Part shown: piece after piece, positions 9,068 through 15,314 of the stretch | Numbering within the stretch: position 1 is the stretch's first letter | How the letters are laid out: each line of letters begins with the position of its first letter | Assembly: GCA_038248505.1 (NCBI GenBank) | Contig: JBBRXJ010000077.1 | Span: 1-16,537 of the forward strand | Length of the DNA: 16,537 nucleotides | Source of the DNA: JBBRXJ01 sp038248505 | GTDB taxonomy: Bacteria > Bacteroidota > Bacteroidia > Bacteroidales > JBBRXJ01 | Reading direction: 5' to 3' | Notes under the pieces: generated by a model | Databases searched by the model: none | Seen by the model: the letters and a program-made list of their open reading frames with translations, nothing else | What the model was told of the DNA's origin: nothing | Made by a program: the position numbers and the translations under genes

Positions 9068-9122
9068 GATGTTTATAATATTTTAGCATATAATTTAGGC
9101 AGTATCAATATCTTAATTTAGC

Positions 9123-9130
9123 TATATTTG
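9123..9130 (+). promoter_or_regulatory. Putative -7 element for the methyltransferase gene
   Basis: TATATTTG fits TAnnTTTG exactly and ends 16 bp before the ATG at 9147, the same short spacing seen at cysS. A convincing -33 TTG is not present at 17-23 bp upstream. The rest of the 287-bp divergent intergenic region (8860-9146) is AT-rich with nothing else recognised. Confidence 0.4.
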
Positions 9131-9146
9131 TTATGAGTATTATACT

Positions 9147-9884
9147 ATGGCTATTTTTAAATATAAAGAAAAAGACAGTGAAGGCAAAGACACGCTTGAA
9201 ATTATTGCCTCGGCAGATAATTTTAATAAGTGGATGTATGATGTCATTCAGCCAAATTGCCAAGGAGATATTCTGGAGATAGGCTCAGGCATTGGAAATA
9301 TATCGCAGTATTTTATTAATAACAATAAAAAAATATTTCTTAGTGATATTAGGCAATCTTATTGCGAGATCCTTCGCACACGTTTTGAATCAAAATCAAA
9401 TCTTTTAGGGATTGAACCGATTGATCTTGTCGATGCTGATTTTGATATAAAGTATGCCGCTTATTTAAATCGTTTTGATACTGTTTTCTCATTAAATGTT
9501 ATTGAGCATATAGAGCAAGATGCTTTAGCTATAAGAAACTCATTGAAAATGCTTAAAGCAGGCGGTCATTTGCTCATTCTAACACCAGCATATTCACTTC
9601 TCTATAATAAGTTTGATACAGAATTGCAACATTATCGCAGATATACTCGACCCATACTCAAAAATATGATTGAAAGGCAAGGTGTTGAAGTCACTAATGC
9701 TTGGTATTTTAATGTGTTCGGTATTATTGGATGGCTTTTATTTGGTAGCATTTTACAATTCCCAATGATACCAGAAGATAAAATGAAGTTTTATAACAAG
9801 TTAGTACCACTTACAAAATATCTTGATATTTTCGTTTTCCGCAACATAGGACTATCTGTTATCGTTGTCGGTACAAAGAAATAA
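9147..9884 (+). CDS. Class I SAM-dependent methyltransferase
   Basis: This 245-residue protein has a Rossmann-type methyltransferase core. Motif I is LEIGSGIG (43-50), the acidic residue after strand 2 is D67 in LSDIRQ, and motif IV-like NVIEHIEQD (117-125) is followed by LKAGGHLLILTPA. The C-terminal third has HYRRYTR and a hydrophobic stretch, YFNVFGIIGWLLFGSIL (187-203), which suggests membrane association. This layout is common in methyltransferases found among polyprenol, lipid or surface-glycan genes. The substrate cannot be read from the sequence. The gene runs toward the cysN 3' end, with 48 bp between them and no clear terminator. Confidence 0.85.
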   Translation: MAIFKYKEKDSEGKDTLEIIASADNFNKWMYDVIQPNCQGDILEIGSGIGNISQYFINNNKKIFLSDIRQSYCEILRTRFESKSNLLGIEPIDLVDADFDIKYAAYLNRFDTVFSLNVIEHIEQDALAIRNSLKMLKAGGHLLILTPAYSLLYNKFDTELQHYRRYTRPILKNMIERQGVEVTNAWYFNVFGIIGWLLFGSILQFPMIPEDKMKFYNKLVPLTKYLDIFVFRNIGLSVIVVGTKK

Positions 9885-9932
9885 AAATCCAGCAGCAAAA
9901 CCTACACCAGAATTCTTTTTTCAACTCTCAAC

Positions 9933-11204
9933 TTATATAATCATTCCCGCACAAACAGTATTGTTCGAGCCTTCATCAATTAAGGTGATACTGCCTGTAA
10001 TTCTATTTTTTTTATATGAATCAAAAAAGACTGGCTTCATGGTTTTAATGGTCATTCGTCCAATTTCATTAAGGCCAACACTTTTTACATCGGTAATATT
10101 TTCAATGGTGTTTATATTTACTTTATGCTTTACCTCTTTTATGATACATTTCATATCTTGTGAAGTATGACGTAATATATACCGACCATTTGGAACCATT
10201 GGTTGTGAGCTTAACCAGCAAAACATAACATCAAATTCATGGCCAATACGTGGTTCATTTTCAACACCCACAATCATATTTCCACGGCTAATATCAATAT
10301 CATCAGATAAAACAAGGGTTACAGATTGAGGAGCAATGGCAACATCTAATTCTTCGCTGGAGAGATTAATCTTCTTAATAGTTGTAGTTAGGCCATTAGG
10401 TAATATTTTAACAGTATCACCTGGTTTAAAAACACCACCTGCAATGCGACCAGCATAGCCACGATAATCGTGAAATTCATCTGATTGTGGACGAATTACA
10501 GATTGTACCGGAAAGCGCTGATCAACATAATCGTAATCATTGCCAATATCAACCGTTTCTAAAAGGTGCATGAGAGTTGGGCCTTGGAACCAATTCATTT
10601 TTTCAGAACGATCAACAACATTGTCGCCATGTAGCGCACTAATTGGAATAAAATGAATATCGTGAAGGTCAAGATTTTTAGCTATTTCAATAAATCCCTT
10701 TTTAATTTTTTCATACACATCCTCATTATATTCCATGAGATCCATCTTATTAATACAAAGCGCTACGTGTGGTATTTGAAGCAATGAAGCAATATAAGCA
10801 TGACGCTTTGTTTGCTCAAGAATACCATTACGTGCATCAATTAAAATGATAGCCAGATTTGCTGTTGAGGCACCTGTAACCATGTTACGAGTATATTGTA
10901 TGTGGCCAGGAGTATCGGCAATAATGAATTTGCGACGTGGAGTATGAAAGTAACGATAGGCAACATCAATGGTAATGCCTTGCTCACGTTCAGCACGTAA
11001 TCCATCCGTTAGCAAAGCTAAATTAACACGTTCTTCTCCGCGTTTGGTGCTCGCCTTCTCAATCGACTCCCATTGGTCTTCAAAAATAGATTTGCTATCA
11101 TAAAGTAAACGACCAATCAGGGTGCTTTTGCCATCATCAACGCTACCAGCAGTAGTGAAACGCAGTAGCTCCATTTCTAAGTATTCGCTTTTTTTTTCTG
11201 TCAT
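9933..11204 (-). CDS. cysN: Sulfate adenylyltransferase large subunit (GTPase)
   Basis: CysN is the GTPase subunit of bacterial ATP sulfurylase; GTP hydrolysis drives CysD to make APS from sulfate and ATP. The translation-factor-type G motifs are all present: G1 GSVDDGKS (20-27), G2 REQGITIDV (73-81), G3 DTPGH (97-101) and G4 NKMD (152-155). Elongation-factor-like beta-barrel domains follow (about 230-423). At 423 residues it lacks the C-terminal APS kinase domain of the fused CysNC; instead, CysC is encoded separately at the front of the operon. It is the last gene of cysC-cysD-cysN, 68 bp after cysD. On the coding strand that spacer is purine-rich and has the direct repeat GACTAGTGA twice. 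Confidence 0.96.
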   Translation of the reverse strand: MTEKKSEYLEMELLRFTTAGSVDDGKSTLIGRLLYDSKSIFEDQWESIEKASTKRGEERVNLALLTDGLRAEREQGITIDVAYRYFHTPRRKFIIADTPGHIQYTRNMVTGASTANLAIILIDARNGILEQTKRHAYIASLLQIPHVALCINKMDLMEYNEDVYEKIKKGFIEIAKNLDLHDIHFIPISALHGDNVVDRSEKMNWFQGPTLMHLLETVDIGNDYDYVDQRFPVQSVIRPQSDEFHDYRGYAGRIAGGVFKPGDTVKILPNGLTTTIKKINLSSEELDVAIAPQSVTLVLSDDIDISRGNMIVGVENEPRIGHEFDVMFCWLSSQPMVPNGRYILRHTSQDMKCIIKEVKHKVNINTIENITDVKSVGLNEIGRMTIKTMKPVFFDSYKKNRITGSITLIDEGSNNTVCAGMII

Positions 11205-11243
11205 GTCTTTTTTTTTACTCTTTACTTTTTTTCATTCTTCTTT

Positions 11244-11271
11244 TCACTAGTCTCTCGTTTTGTCACTAGTC
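11244..11271. repeat. 9-bp direct repeat in the cysD-cysN spacer
   Basis: TCACTAGTC occurs at 11244-11252 and again at 11263-11271, one every 19 bp. Each copy contains the palindrome ACTAGT. The surrounding 68-bp spacer is almost entirely pyrimidine on the plus strand. Function is unknown; it may belong to the same class of short intergenic tracts as 4029-4059 and 9915-9934. Confidence 0.5.
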
Positions 11272-11272
11272 C

Positions 11273-12178
11273 CTAAAAATATCCTTCTCGTTTTCTATCT
11301 TCCATTGCCGATTCAGAGCGTTTATCATCCGATCTTCCGCCACGTTCAGTGATACGAGAAATGGCAATTTCTTTAATAATATCTTCGAGCGTGTTGGCTC
11401 TTGATAATGTTAAGCCCGTACAGCTTACATCGCCAATGGTGCGACAGCGTACATCAAGTGTTTCATACTTTTCACCTTCTTTTAATTGCATAAATGGGTA
11501 TTTGGCAAGCCATACCCCATCACGATTAAATACCTCGCGTTTATGAGTAAAATAAAGGTTTGGAAGTTCAATATTTTCTAAATAAATGTATTGCCAAACA
11601 TCAAGTTCTGTCCAATTACTAATAGGAAACACCCGAAACTGTTCGCCTTGGTTTTTTCGGCCATTAAAGATGTTCCATAGTTCAGGACGCTGATTTTTAG
11701 GTTCCCATTGACCAAATTCATCGCGATGTGAGAAAAAACGTTCCTTTGCACGTGCCTTCTCTTCATCTCTGCGCCCGCCTCCTAAAGCTGCATCAAATTT
11801 ATGCTTTGCAATGGTATCAAGAAGTGTTACTGTTTGTAAATAATTGCGGCTAGCAGTAGGGCCTCTCTCTTCAGTAACTCTGCCATTGTTAATACTTTCC
11901 TGAACAGAACCAACAATAAGCTTTGCACCATATTTTTTAACCAAATTATCACGATAGGTCATAGCTTCGTCAAAATTATGACCTGTATCAATATGTACTA
12001 AAGGAAATGGTACTTTACTTGGCCAAAATGCCTTGCGTGCCAAATAAAACATAACAATACTATCCTTTCCGCCTGAAAAAAGCAGTGCTGGATTTTCAAA
12101 CTGTGCGGCAACCTCGCGAATCACATATATCGATTCGGCTTCTAATTCCTTTAAATGATCAATCCTGTCGTGTCTCAT
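11273..12178 (-). CDS. cysD: Sulfate adenylyltransferase small subunit
   Basis: CysD is the catalytic PP-loop ATP pyrophosphatase subunit of ATP sulfurylase, forming APS with CysN. The PP-loop SGGKDS lies at 35-40. HLKELEAESIYVIREVAAQF at the front and the C-terminal segment around RxTERGGRSDD are typical of the family. I chose the ATG at 12176-12178, giving 301 residues, close to the E. coli length of 302 and beginning at the family's usual N-terminus. The upstream in-frame TTG at 12194-12196 would add six residues and overlap cysC by 17 bp, which is less likely. With the ATG, the junction reads TAG-T-ATG, one base after the cysC stop, which strongly suggests translational coupling. Confidence 0.96.
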   Translation of the reverse strand: MRHDRIDHLKELEAESIYVIREVAAQFENPALLFSGGKDSIVMFYLARKAFWPSKVPFPLVHIDTGHNFDEAMTYRDNLVKKYGAKLIVGSVQESINNGRVTEERGPTASRNYLQTVTLLDTIAKHKFDAALGGGRRDEEKARAKERFFSHRDEFGQWEPKNQRPELWNIFNGRKNQGEQFRVFPISNWTELDVWQYIYLENIELPNLYFTHKREVFNRDGVWLAKYPFMQLKEGEKYETLDVRCRTIGDVSCTGLTLSRANTLEDIIKEIAISRITERGGRSDDKRSESAMEDRKREGYF

Positions 12179-12179
12179 A

Positions 12180-12791
12180 CTATAATTTAAATTCAATTAA
12201 TGGCAATATGTAGTTTAATACCTGCTCAACCGATTTCTGTATCGACTCATTTTCGGTCGTCACACTTATTTCTGGATTAAGAGGAGCCTCATAGGGGGAG
12301 TCAATTCCAGTAAAATTTTTTAATTCCCCTTTTCGTGCTTTTTTATATAAACCTTTGGTATCACGCTCTTCACAAACATGTAGCGGAGTATTTAAAAAAA
12401 CTTCTATAAAGTCACTATCTCCAATTATTTTACGTGACATTTCTCTTATATTGCGAGTCGGACTTATAAAACAGCATACTGTAATTATACCTCCATCCTT
12501 AAATAATTTGGCTATCTCGCTTATGCGTCTAATGTTTTCGTGTCTGTCTTCTAATGAAAAGCCTAGGTTGTTATTAATTCCATCGCGAATATTATCACCA
12601 TCTAAAATTTGAACAAAATAACCAAGCTTAGCAAGCTCATGCTCAATTCCCAATGCTACAGTTGATTTTCCAGCACCCGATAAGCCTGTAAGCCATAAAA
12701 CTTTACTCTGTTGTTTTAGAAATCGCTCCTTTTCTATCCGTTTTTCAGCGGGTTTAAATACCGGATAGATGTGCTCTTGATTGATACTCAT
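12180..12791 (-). CDS. cysC: Adenylylsulfate (APS) kinase
   Basis: CysC phosphorylates APS to PAPS, the activated sulfate donor. The 203-residue protein has the P-loop GLSGAGKST (36-44), DGDNIR (64-69), the DRHENIRR segment (82-89) and CCFISPT (106-112), in which the family's active-site serine is S110. All key motifs look intact. It is the first gene of a minus-strand cysC-cysD-cysN operon, the usual order in Bacteroidota. A -7-like box lies about 30 bp upstream. Confidence 0.96.
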   Translation of the reverse strand: MSINQEHIYPVFKPAEKRIEKERFLKQQSKVLWLTGLSGAGKSTVALGIEHELAKLGYFVQILDGDNIRDGINNNLGFSLEDRHENIRRISEIAKLFKDGGIITVCCFISPTRNIREMSRKIIGDSDFIEVFLNTPLHVCEERDTKGLYKKARKGELKNFTGIDSPYEAPLNPEISVTTENESIQKSVEQVLNYILPLIEFKL

Positions 12792-12823
12792 TAGTTTGGT
12801 AAATATTAGTGTTGCATGGAATG

Positions 12824-12831
12824 CAAAACTA
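12824..12831 (-). promoter_or_regulatory. Putative -7 element for the cysCDN operon
   Basis: On the minus strand this reads TAGTTTTG, an exact TAnnTTTG match, 32 bp before the cysC ATG. A TTG lies upstream at 12863-12861, but the spacing (29 bp) is longer than the usual 17-23, so the -33 part is doubtful. Confidence 0.4.
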
Positions 12832-12992
12832 AGAAAAATCTATTAAAATGGTATGAATTGCAATAAGAATAGGAAAGCTATGCAAGTTACATTTAAAAAA
12901 AATAACGTCTTTATTGCAAAAATGACTTATTTTGTCTTTTGCTTATATATAATTGGTGTATGTTTTAAAATATGCCATTAAAATAAAATATA

Positions 12993-13049
12993 GGGGTATA
13001 ATATTATAGGTAAAAATTCAAAAATGAATTAAAATATAATAAATACCCC
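12993..13049. promoter_or_regulatory. Imperfect 57-bp dyad, possible operator
   Basis: GGGGTAT (12993-12999) pairs with ATACCCC (13043-13049). TATTATA (13002-13008) pairs with TATAATA (13035-13041). AATTCA (13015-13020) pairs with TGAATT (13025-13030) around AAAA. The arms are interrupted only by short bulges and a small internal loop. The dyad ends 8 bp before the -33 box of the outer-membrane gene promoter, in the gap that also serves the divergent cysC. The position suits a regulator-binding site, but its AT-richness means part of the pairing may be chance. The rest of this gap (12832-12992) is AT-rich with nothing recognised. Confidence 0.4.
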
Positions 13050-13057
13050 ATAATATG

Positions 13058-13088
13058 TTTGGTTGAATGAAAATAATGACTATTTTTG
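13058..13088 (+). promoter_or_regulatory. Bacteroidota-type promoter for the first outer-membrane gene
   Basis: A TTTG -33 box (13058-13061) is followed after exactly 19 bp by the -7 box TATTTTTG (13081-13088), an excellent match to the consensus of the Bacteroidota primary sigma factor. It predicts a start near 13093-13096 and a leader of about 20 nt before the ATG at 13116. It is the best promoter in the window and also rules out the in-frame TTG at 13086 as a start codon. Confidence 0.75.
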
Positions 13089-13115
13089 TATCATAAACTT
13101 TTAAAATATATTGTC

Positions 13116-13883
13116 ATGAGAAATGTAGCTAATTATGTAAGGAAGGGTATGATGCTTGCAGTGCTTGCTTTGCTCCCGGTTGTTTGCGCTATAGCGCAGG
13201 ATTCAACCAAAACATCAAATTTTAGTTTAGGTGCCGACGTAGTAAGCCGTTACGTTTGGAGAGGTATTAATTTAGGTGGTGGCCAGCCACATATACAGCC
13301 ATGGGCTAAATATAGCTTTGGTAGTAGTGGTCTTGTGCTTGGTGCTTGGGGTTCACAGGGGATTAGCAATGGCATTGGTAATGAAATTGACCTTTATCTA
13401 TCTTATACCCCAGTTTCTCCCTTAACTGTAAGTGTTACAAACTATTATTTTCCTGTTGATGCTGCATTAACAAGAGATGTTTTATTTAGCGATTACGAAG
13501 GTCACAATACTATGGAGGCTTCGCTCTTGTTTAATGGTACAGAGAAAATTCCTTTTACTTTATTATTAGCGATGAATTTTTTAGGATTGGATGGTGTGAA
13601 AGCTAATGGCGACCCTGTAATGTCAAAGTATGCTGAGTTAGGTTATTCTAAAGTGATTGCTGATACAAAGGTGAGTCCATTCGTTGGCTTTGCATTAGAC
13701 GATAACGCAGTGGAAAATGTTCCAGGCTTTTATGGTAATTATTCCATGGGTGTTATCAATCTCGGCTTAACAGTTTCAAAGGAACTCAAAATTAGCGAAT
13801 CACTTGTAGTACCTGTTAAAGCTCAGATAATAATGAATCCGGAATCAGAAAATATGTTCCTCGTATTTGGAATGTCTTTTTAA
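13116..13883 (+). CDS. Putative outer-membrane beta-barrel protein, TorF/Gcw_chp-like (paralog 1)
   Basis: This 255-residue protein starts at the ATG at 13116, because an upstream TTG at 13086 lies inside the -7 promoter box. A signal peptide is clear: basic start (R2, R9, K10), hydrophobic core MMLAVLALLPVVCAIA, with cleavage probably near AIAQ-DS. The mature part alternates polar and hydrophobic residues and ends in phenylalanine (VFGMSF), as expected for a barrel inserted by BamA. The block VSRYVWRGINLGG followed by HIQPWAKY and VLGAWGSQGI resembles the TorF/Gcw_chp putative porin family, though that assignment is from memory of the motif. The same blocks recur in the gene at 14207. Substrate and role are unknown. 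Expression is from the strong promoter at 13058-13088. Confidence 0.8.
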   Translation: MRNVANYVRKGMMLAVLALLPVVCAIAQDSTKTSNFSLGADVVSRYVWRGINLGGGQPHIQPWAKYSFGSSGLVLGAWGSQGISNGIGNEIDLYLSYTPVSPLTVSVTNYYFPVDAALTRDVLFSDYEGHNTMEASLLFNGTEKIPFTLLLAMNFLGLDGVKANGDPVMSKYAELGYSKVIADTKVSPFVGFALDDNAVENVPGFYGNYSMGVINLGLTVSKELKISESLVVPVKAQIIMNPESENMFLVFGMSF

Positions 13884-13927
13884 TAAAAACAATTATATGA
13901 TCTTTACCCAGAATATACGAATAAAAT

Positions 13928-14144
13928 CGCGACTAAACAAAGTTAGTAAGTATGCTTGGGAGGCCGAGGGTGAAATATATCTCACCACACCATGTTACTC
14001 TATGCAAACACAATTACGAAACTTTAAAACTTTTGGGTTCAGTAAATTACAAAAGTCTAGTCGCGTCTCAACAAGGTAGTGCGTTTAAGCATATACAATC
14101 AAGTAGCAGTTTAAGGTGGCTCCATAAGGGGTCACCTTTTTTTT
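13928..14144 (+). ncRNA. Candidate structured RNA or 3' UTR ending at an intrinsic terminator
   Basis: Four mutually compatible stems can be drawn: P1 CGCGACTA (13928-13935) with TAGTCGCG (14058-14065); P2 AAAGTT (13939-13944) with AACTTT (14020-14025); P3 GGTGA (13969-13973) with TCACC (13982-13986); P4 CTTTTG (14030-14035) with CAAAAG (14050-14055). Together they form a closed multibranch fold of 138 nt, followed by 47 nt of linker and the terminator. It matches no RNA family I recognise; SRP, RNase P, tmRNA and cobalamin riboswitch signatures were looked for and not seen. It could be a separate small RNA or the 3' UTR of the upstream gene. No promoter of its own is evident. Confidence 0.35.
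14113..14144 (+). terminator. Strong intrinsic terminator
   Basis: AAGGTGGCTCC (14113-14123) pairs with GGGGTCACCTT (14128-14138) as an 11-bp stem with two G-U pairs and an ATAA loop, followed by eight T residues (14137-14144). It lies 229 bp beyond the first paralog's stop and 62 bp before the second, so it separates the two genes' transcripts. Confidence 0.92.
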
Positions 14145-14206
14145 GTATATTGCAAAAAAACTCTAATAGTATTTTAAGATTGTATAACATTTAACACTCT
14201 AACACC

Positions 14207-14965
14207 ATGAAAAAAATCCTACTCTCGGCACTCATTGCTATGTCTTTTATATTTGGCTATTCACAAACTGATAGCACTACAGATGAATCGCCCATTAGTT
14301 TTGGTGCCGAGTTTGTTAGCCGCTATATATGGCGCGGTATAAATTTAGGAGGTAGTAATTCGCATATACAACCTTATATGGAGTATGCTCCAAAAAATAC
14401 AGGCATCGTTTTAGGAGTATGGGGCAGTCACGGTATTGCTAGCTCAACGGGAGCGGAACTCGATCTTTATTTGAATTATTCACCTATCGATTTATTTACA
14501 ATTGGCGTAACCGATTATTATGCTATACCTTCTGAAACAGATCGTAATCGCTATTTCTATTGGGGCGATGGCGATGATAATTCACATTCCATTGAAGCCA
14601 CAGCCTCATTTAATGGCACTGAAAAAATTCCACTCACCATATTGTTTGGTATGATTGTTTATGGGGTTGATGGTATCAAACCCAGTGGCGAAGCCATGTA
14701 TGCAAAATATACCGAAATAGGATACACTTTTAATTGCCACGGGGCCAAATGGAGTCCTTTTGTTGGTATAGCACTCGATGATCCTAAAATTGCCAATGGT
14801 GGCGAAGCCTATTATGACAATAATTCATGGGGTGTTATCAATTCAGGCATTACAATGGAGCGCGAAATGAAAATTAGCAACGACTACAGCCTACCCATTA
14901 AAGGCCAATTAATTTGCAATCCCGAAGCCGAAAACGTATTCTTCGTTTTTGGGATAAGCTTTTAA
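14207..14965 (+). CDS. Putative outer-membrane beta-barrel protein, TorF/Gcw_chp-like (paralog 2)
   Basis: This 252-residue protein has a signal peptide (MKKILLSALIAMSFIFGYSQ, cleavage probably after SQ or nearby) and a C-terminal phenylalanine (VFGISF) typical of outer-membrane barrels. It aligns with the gene at 13116 along the whole length. Shared blocks include VSRY-WRGINLGG, HIQP, VLG-WGS-GI, DLYL-Y-P, FNGTEKIP, SPFVG-ALDD, GVIN-G and KIS at the end of one strand. The most variable part is the segment after the tyrosine pair near 100-125, where this copy has an acidic DGDDNSH insert, possibly an external loop. The two genes look like an old tandem duplication. The gene is cut off from paralog 1 by the terminator at 14113-14144 and has no obvious consensus promoter. 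Confidence 0.8.
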   Translation: MKKILLSALIAMSFIFGYSQTDSTTDESPISFGAEFVSRYIWRGINLGGSNSHIQPYMEYAPKNTGIVLGVWGSHGIASSTGAELDLYLNYSPIDLFTIGVTDYYAIPSETDRNRYFYWGDGDDNSHSIEATASFNGTEKIPLTILFGMIVYGVDGIKPSGEAMYAKYTEIGYTFNCHGAKWSPFVGIALDDPKIANGGEAYYDNNSWGVINSGITMEREMKISNDYSLPIKGQLICNPEAENVFFVFGISF

Positions 14966-15314
14966 CTGAAATCAAATGATTAGGATGTTAGCTCAAACGA
15001 ATTTTAAATTTGATTCTGCAGAATGATACACCAAAGACAAATTTCATACTAAAATACCAAAGCAGGTGGCTGAGGTGCCAAATTGAGTTTTTCCCTGAGG
15101 CGAAGAAATGCATCCGCCACGGCGAAGATACCTCGGTTTTGTAAAGCCTTTATTTACAGGCGTATATAGAAGTGTCGATTATATTCAGCGCAAGTCATCA
15201 GCGTCCTGCTTTTATTGATATTTAAATGATTTGGCTTCATTAAAAATCTGTAAATATCTATGTGGGGGTACAATTTTGCCGATTCAATAACGTATTATCT
15301 TTTTATGTTCTTTT
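14966..15314. other. Convergent intergenic region with a GC-richer, repeat-like patch
   Basis: These 349 bp lie between the ends of the second paralog and uvrB. The stem AATCAAAT (14970-14977) with ATTTGATT (15008-15015) lacks a U-tract. The patch 15060-15136 is clearly richer in G and C than its surroundings and contains GGCGAAGA twice (15099-15106, 15121-15128). TGTAAA (15140-15145) pairs with TTTACA (15153-15158) as a short hairpin. The minus strand of the patch is open for about 30 codons but has no start or family motif. It resembles a dispersed intergenic repeat or a gene remnant. Nothing was recognised in 15160-15314. Confidence 0.4.

Larger units (their letters stand above)
13884..14206. 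other. Gap between the two paralogs, with RNA-like structure and terminator
   Basis: This 323-bp gap has no convincing coding sequence; the short open frames in it lack family motifs. It contains a set of nested stems at 13928-14065, a strong terminator at 14113-14144, and a 9-bp inverted repeat, TATACAATC (14092-14100) with GATTGTATA (14178-14186), that brackets the terminator. No exact TAnnTTTG box was found before the second paralog or before the structured segment. Confidence 0.6.

Noticed and set aside
12179..12196. Upstream TTG start for cysD overlapping cysC
   Set aside because: The ATG at 12178 matches the family N-terminus and length, and sits one base after the cysC stop.
13086..13115. 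Upstream TTG start for the first outer-membrane gene
   Set aside because: The TTG lies within the -7 promoter box, and the ATG at 13116 gives a normal signal peptide.
13956..13969. 14-base match to the primate Alu consensus (TTGGGAGGCCGAGG), raising contamination or an SRP RNA Alu domain
   Set aside because: The flanks do not continue the Alu sequence, and the SRP hallmark GGAAGGAAGC is absent from the region. Best explained as chance.
13867..14194. Small open frames in the gap after the first paralog
   Set aside because: They have no family motif, signal peptide or ribosome-binding context, and they run through the stems and terminator.
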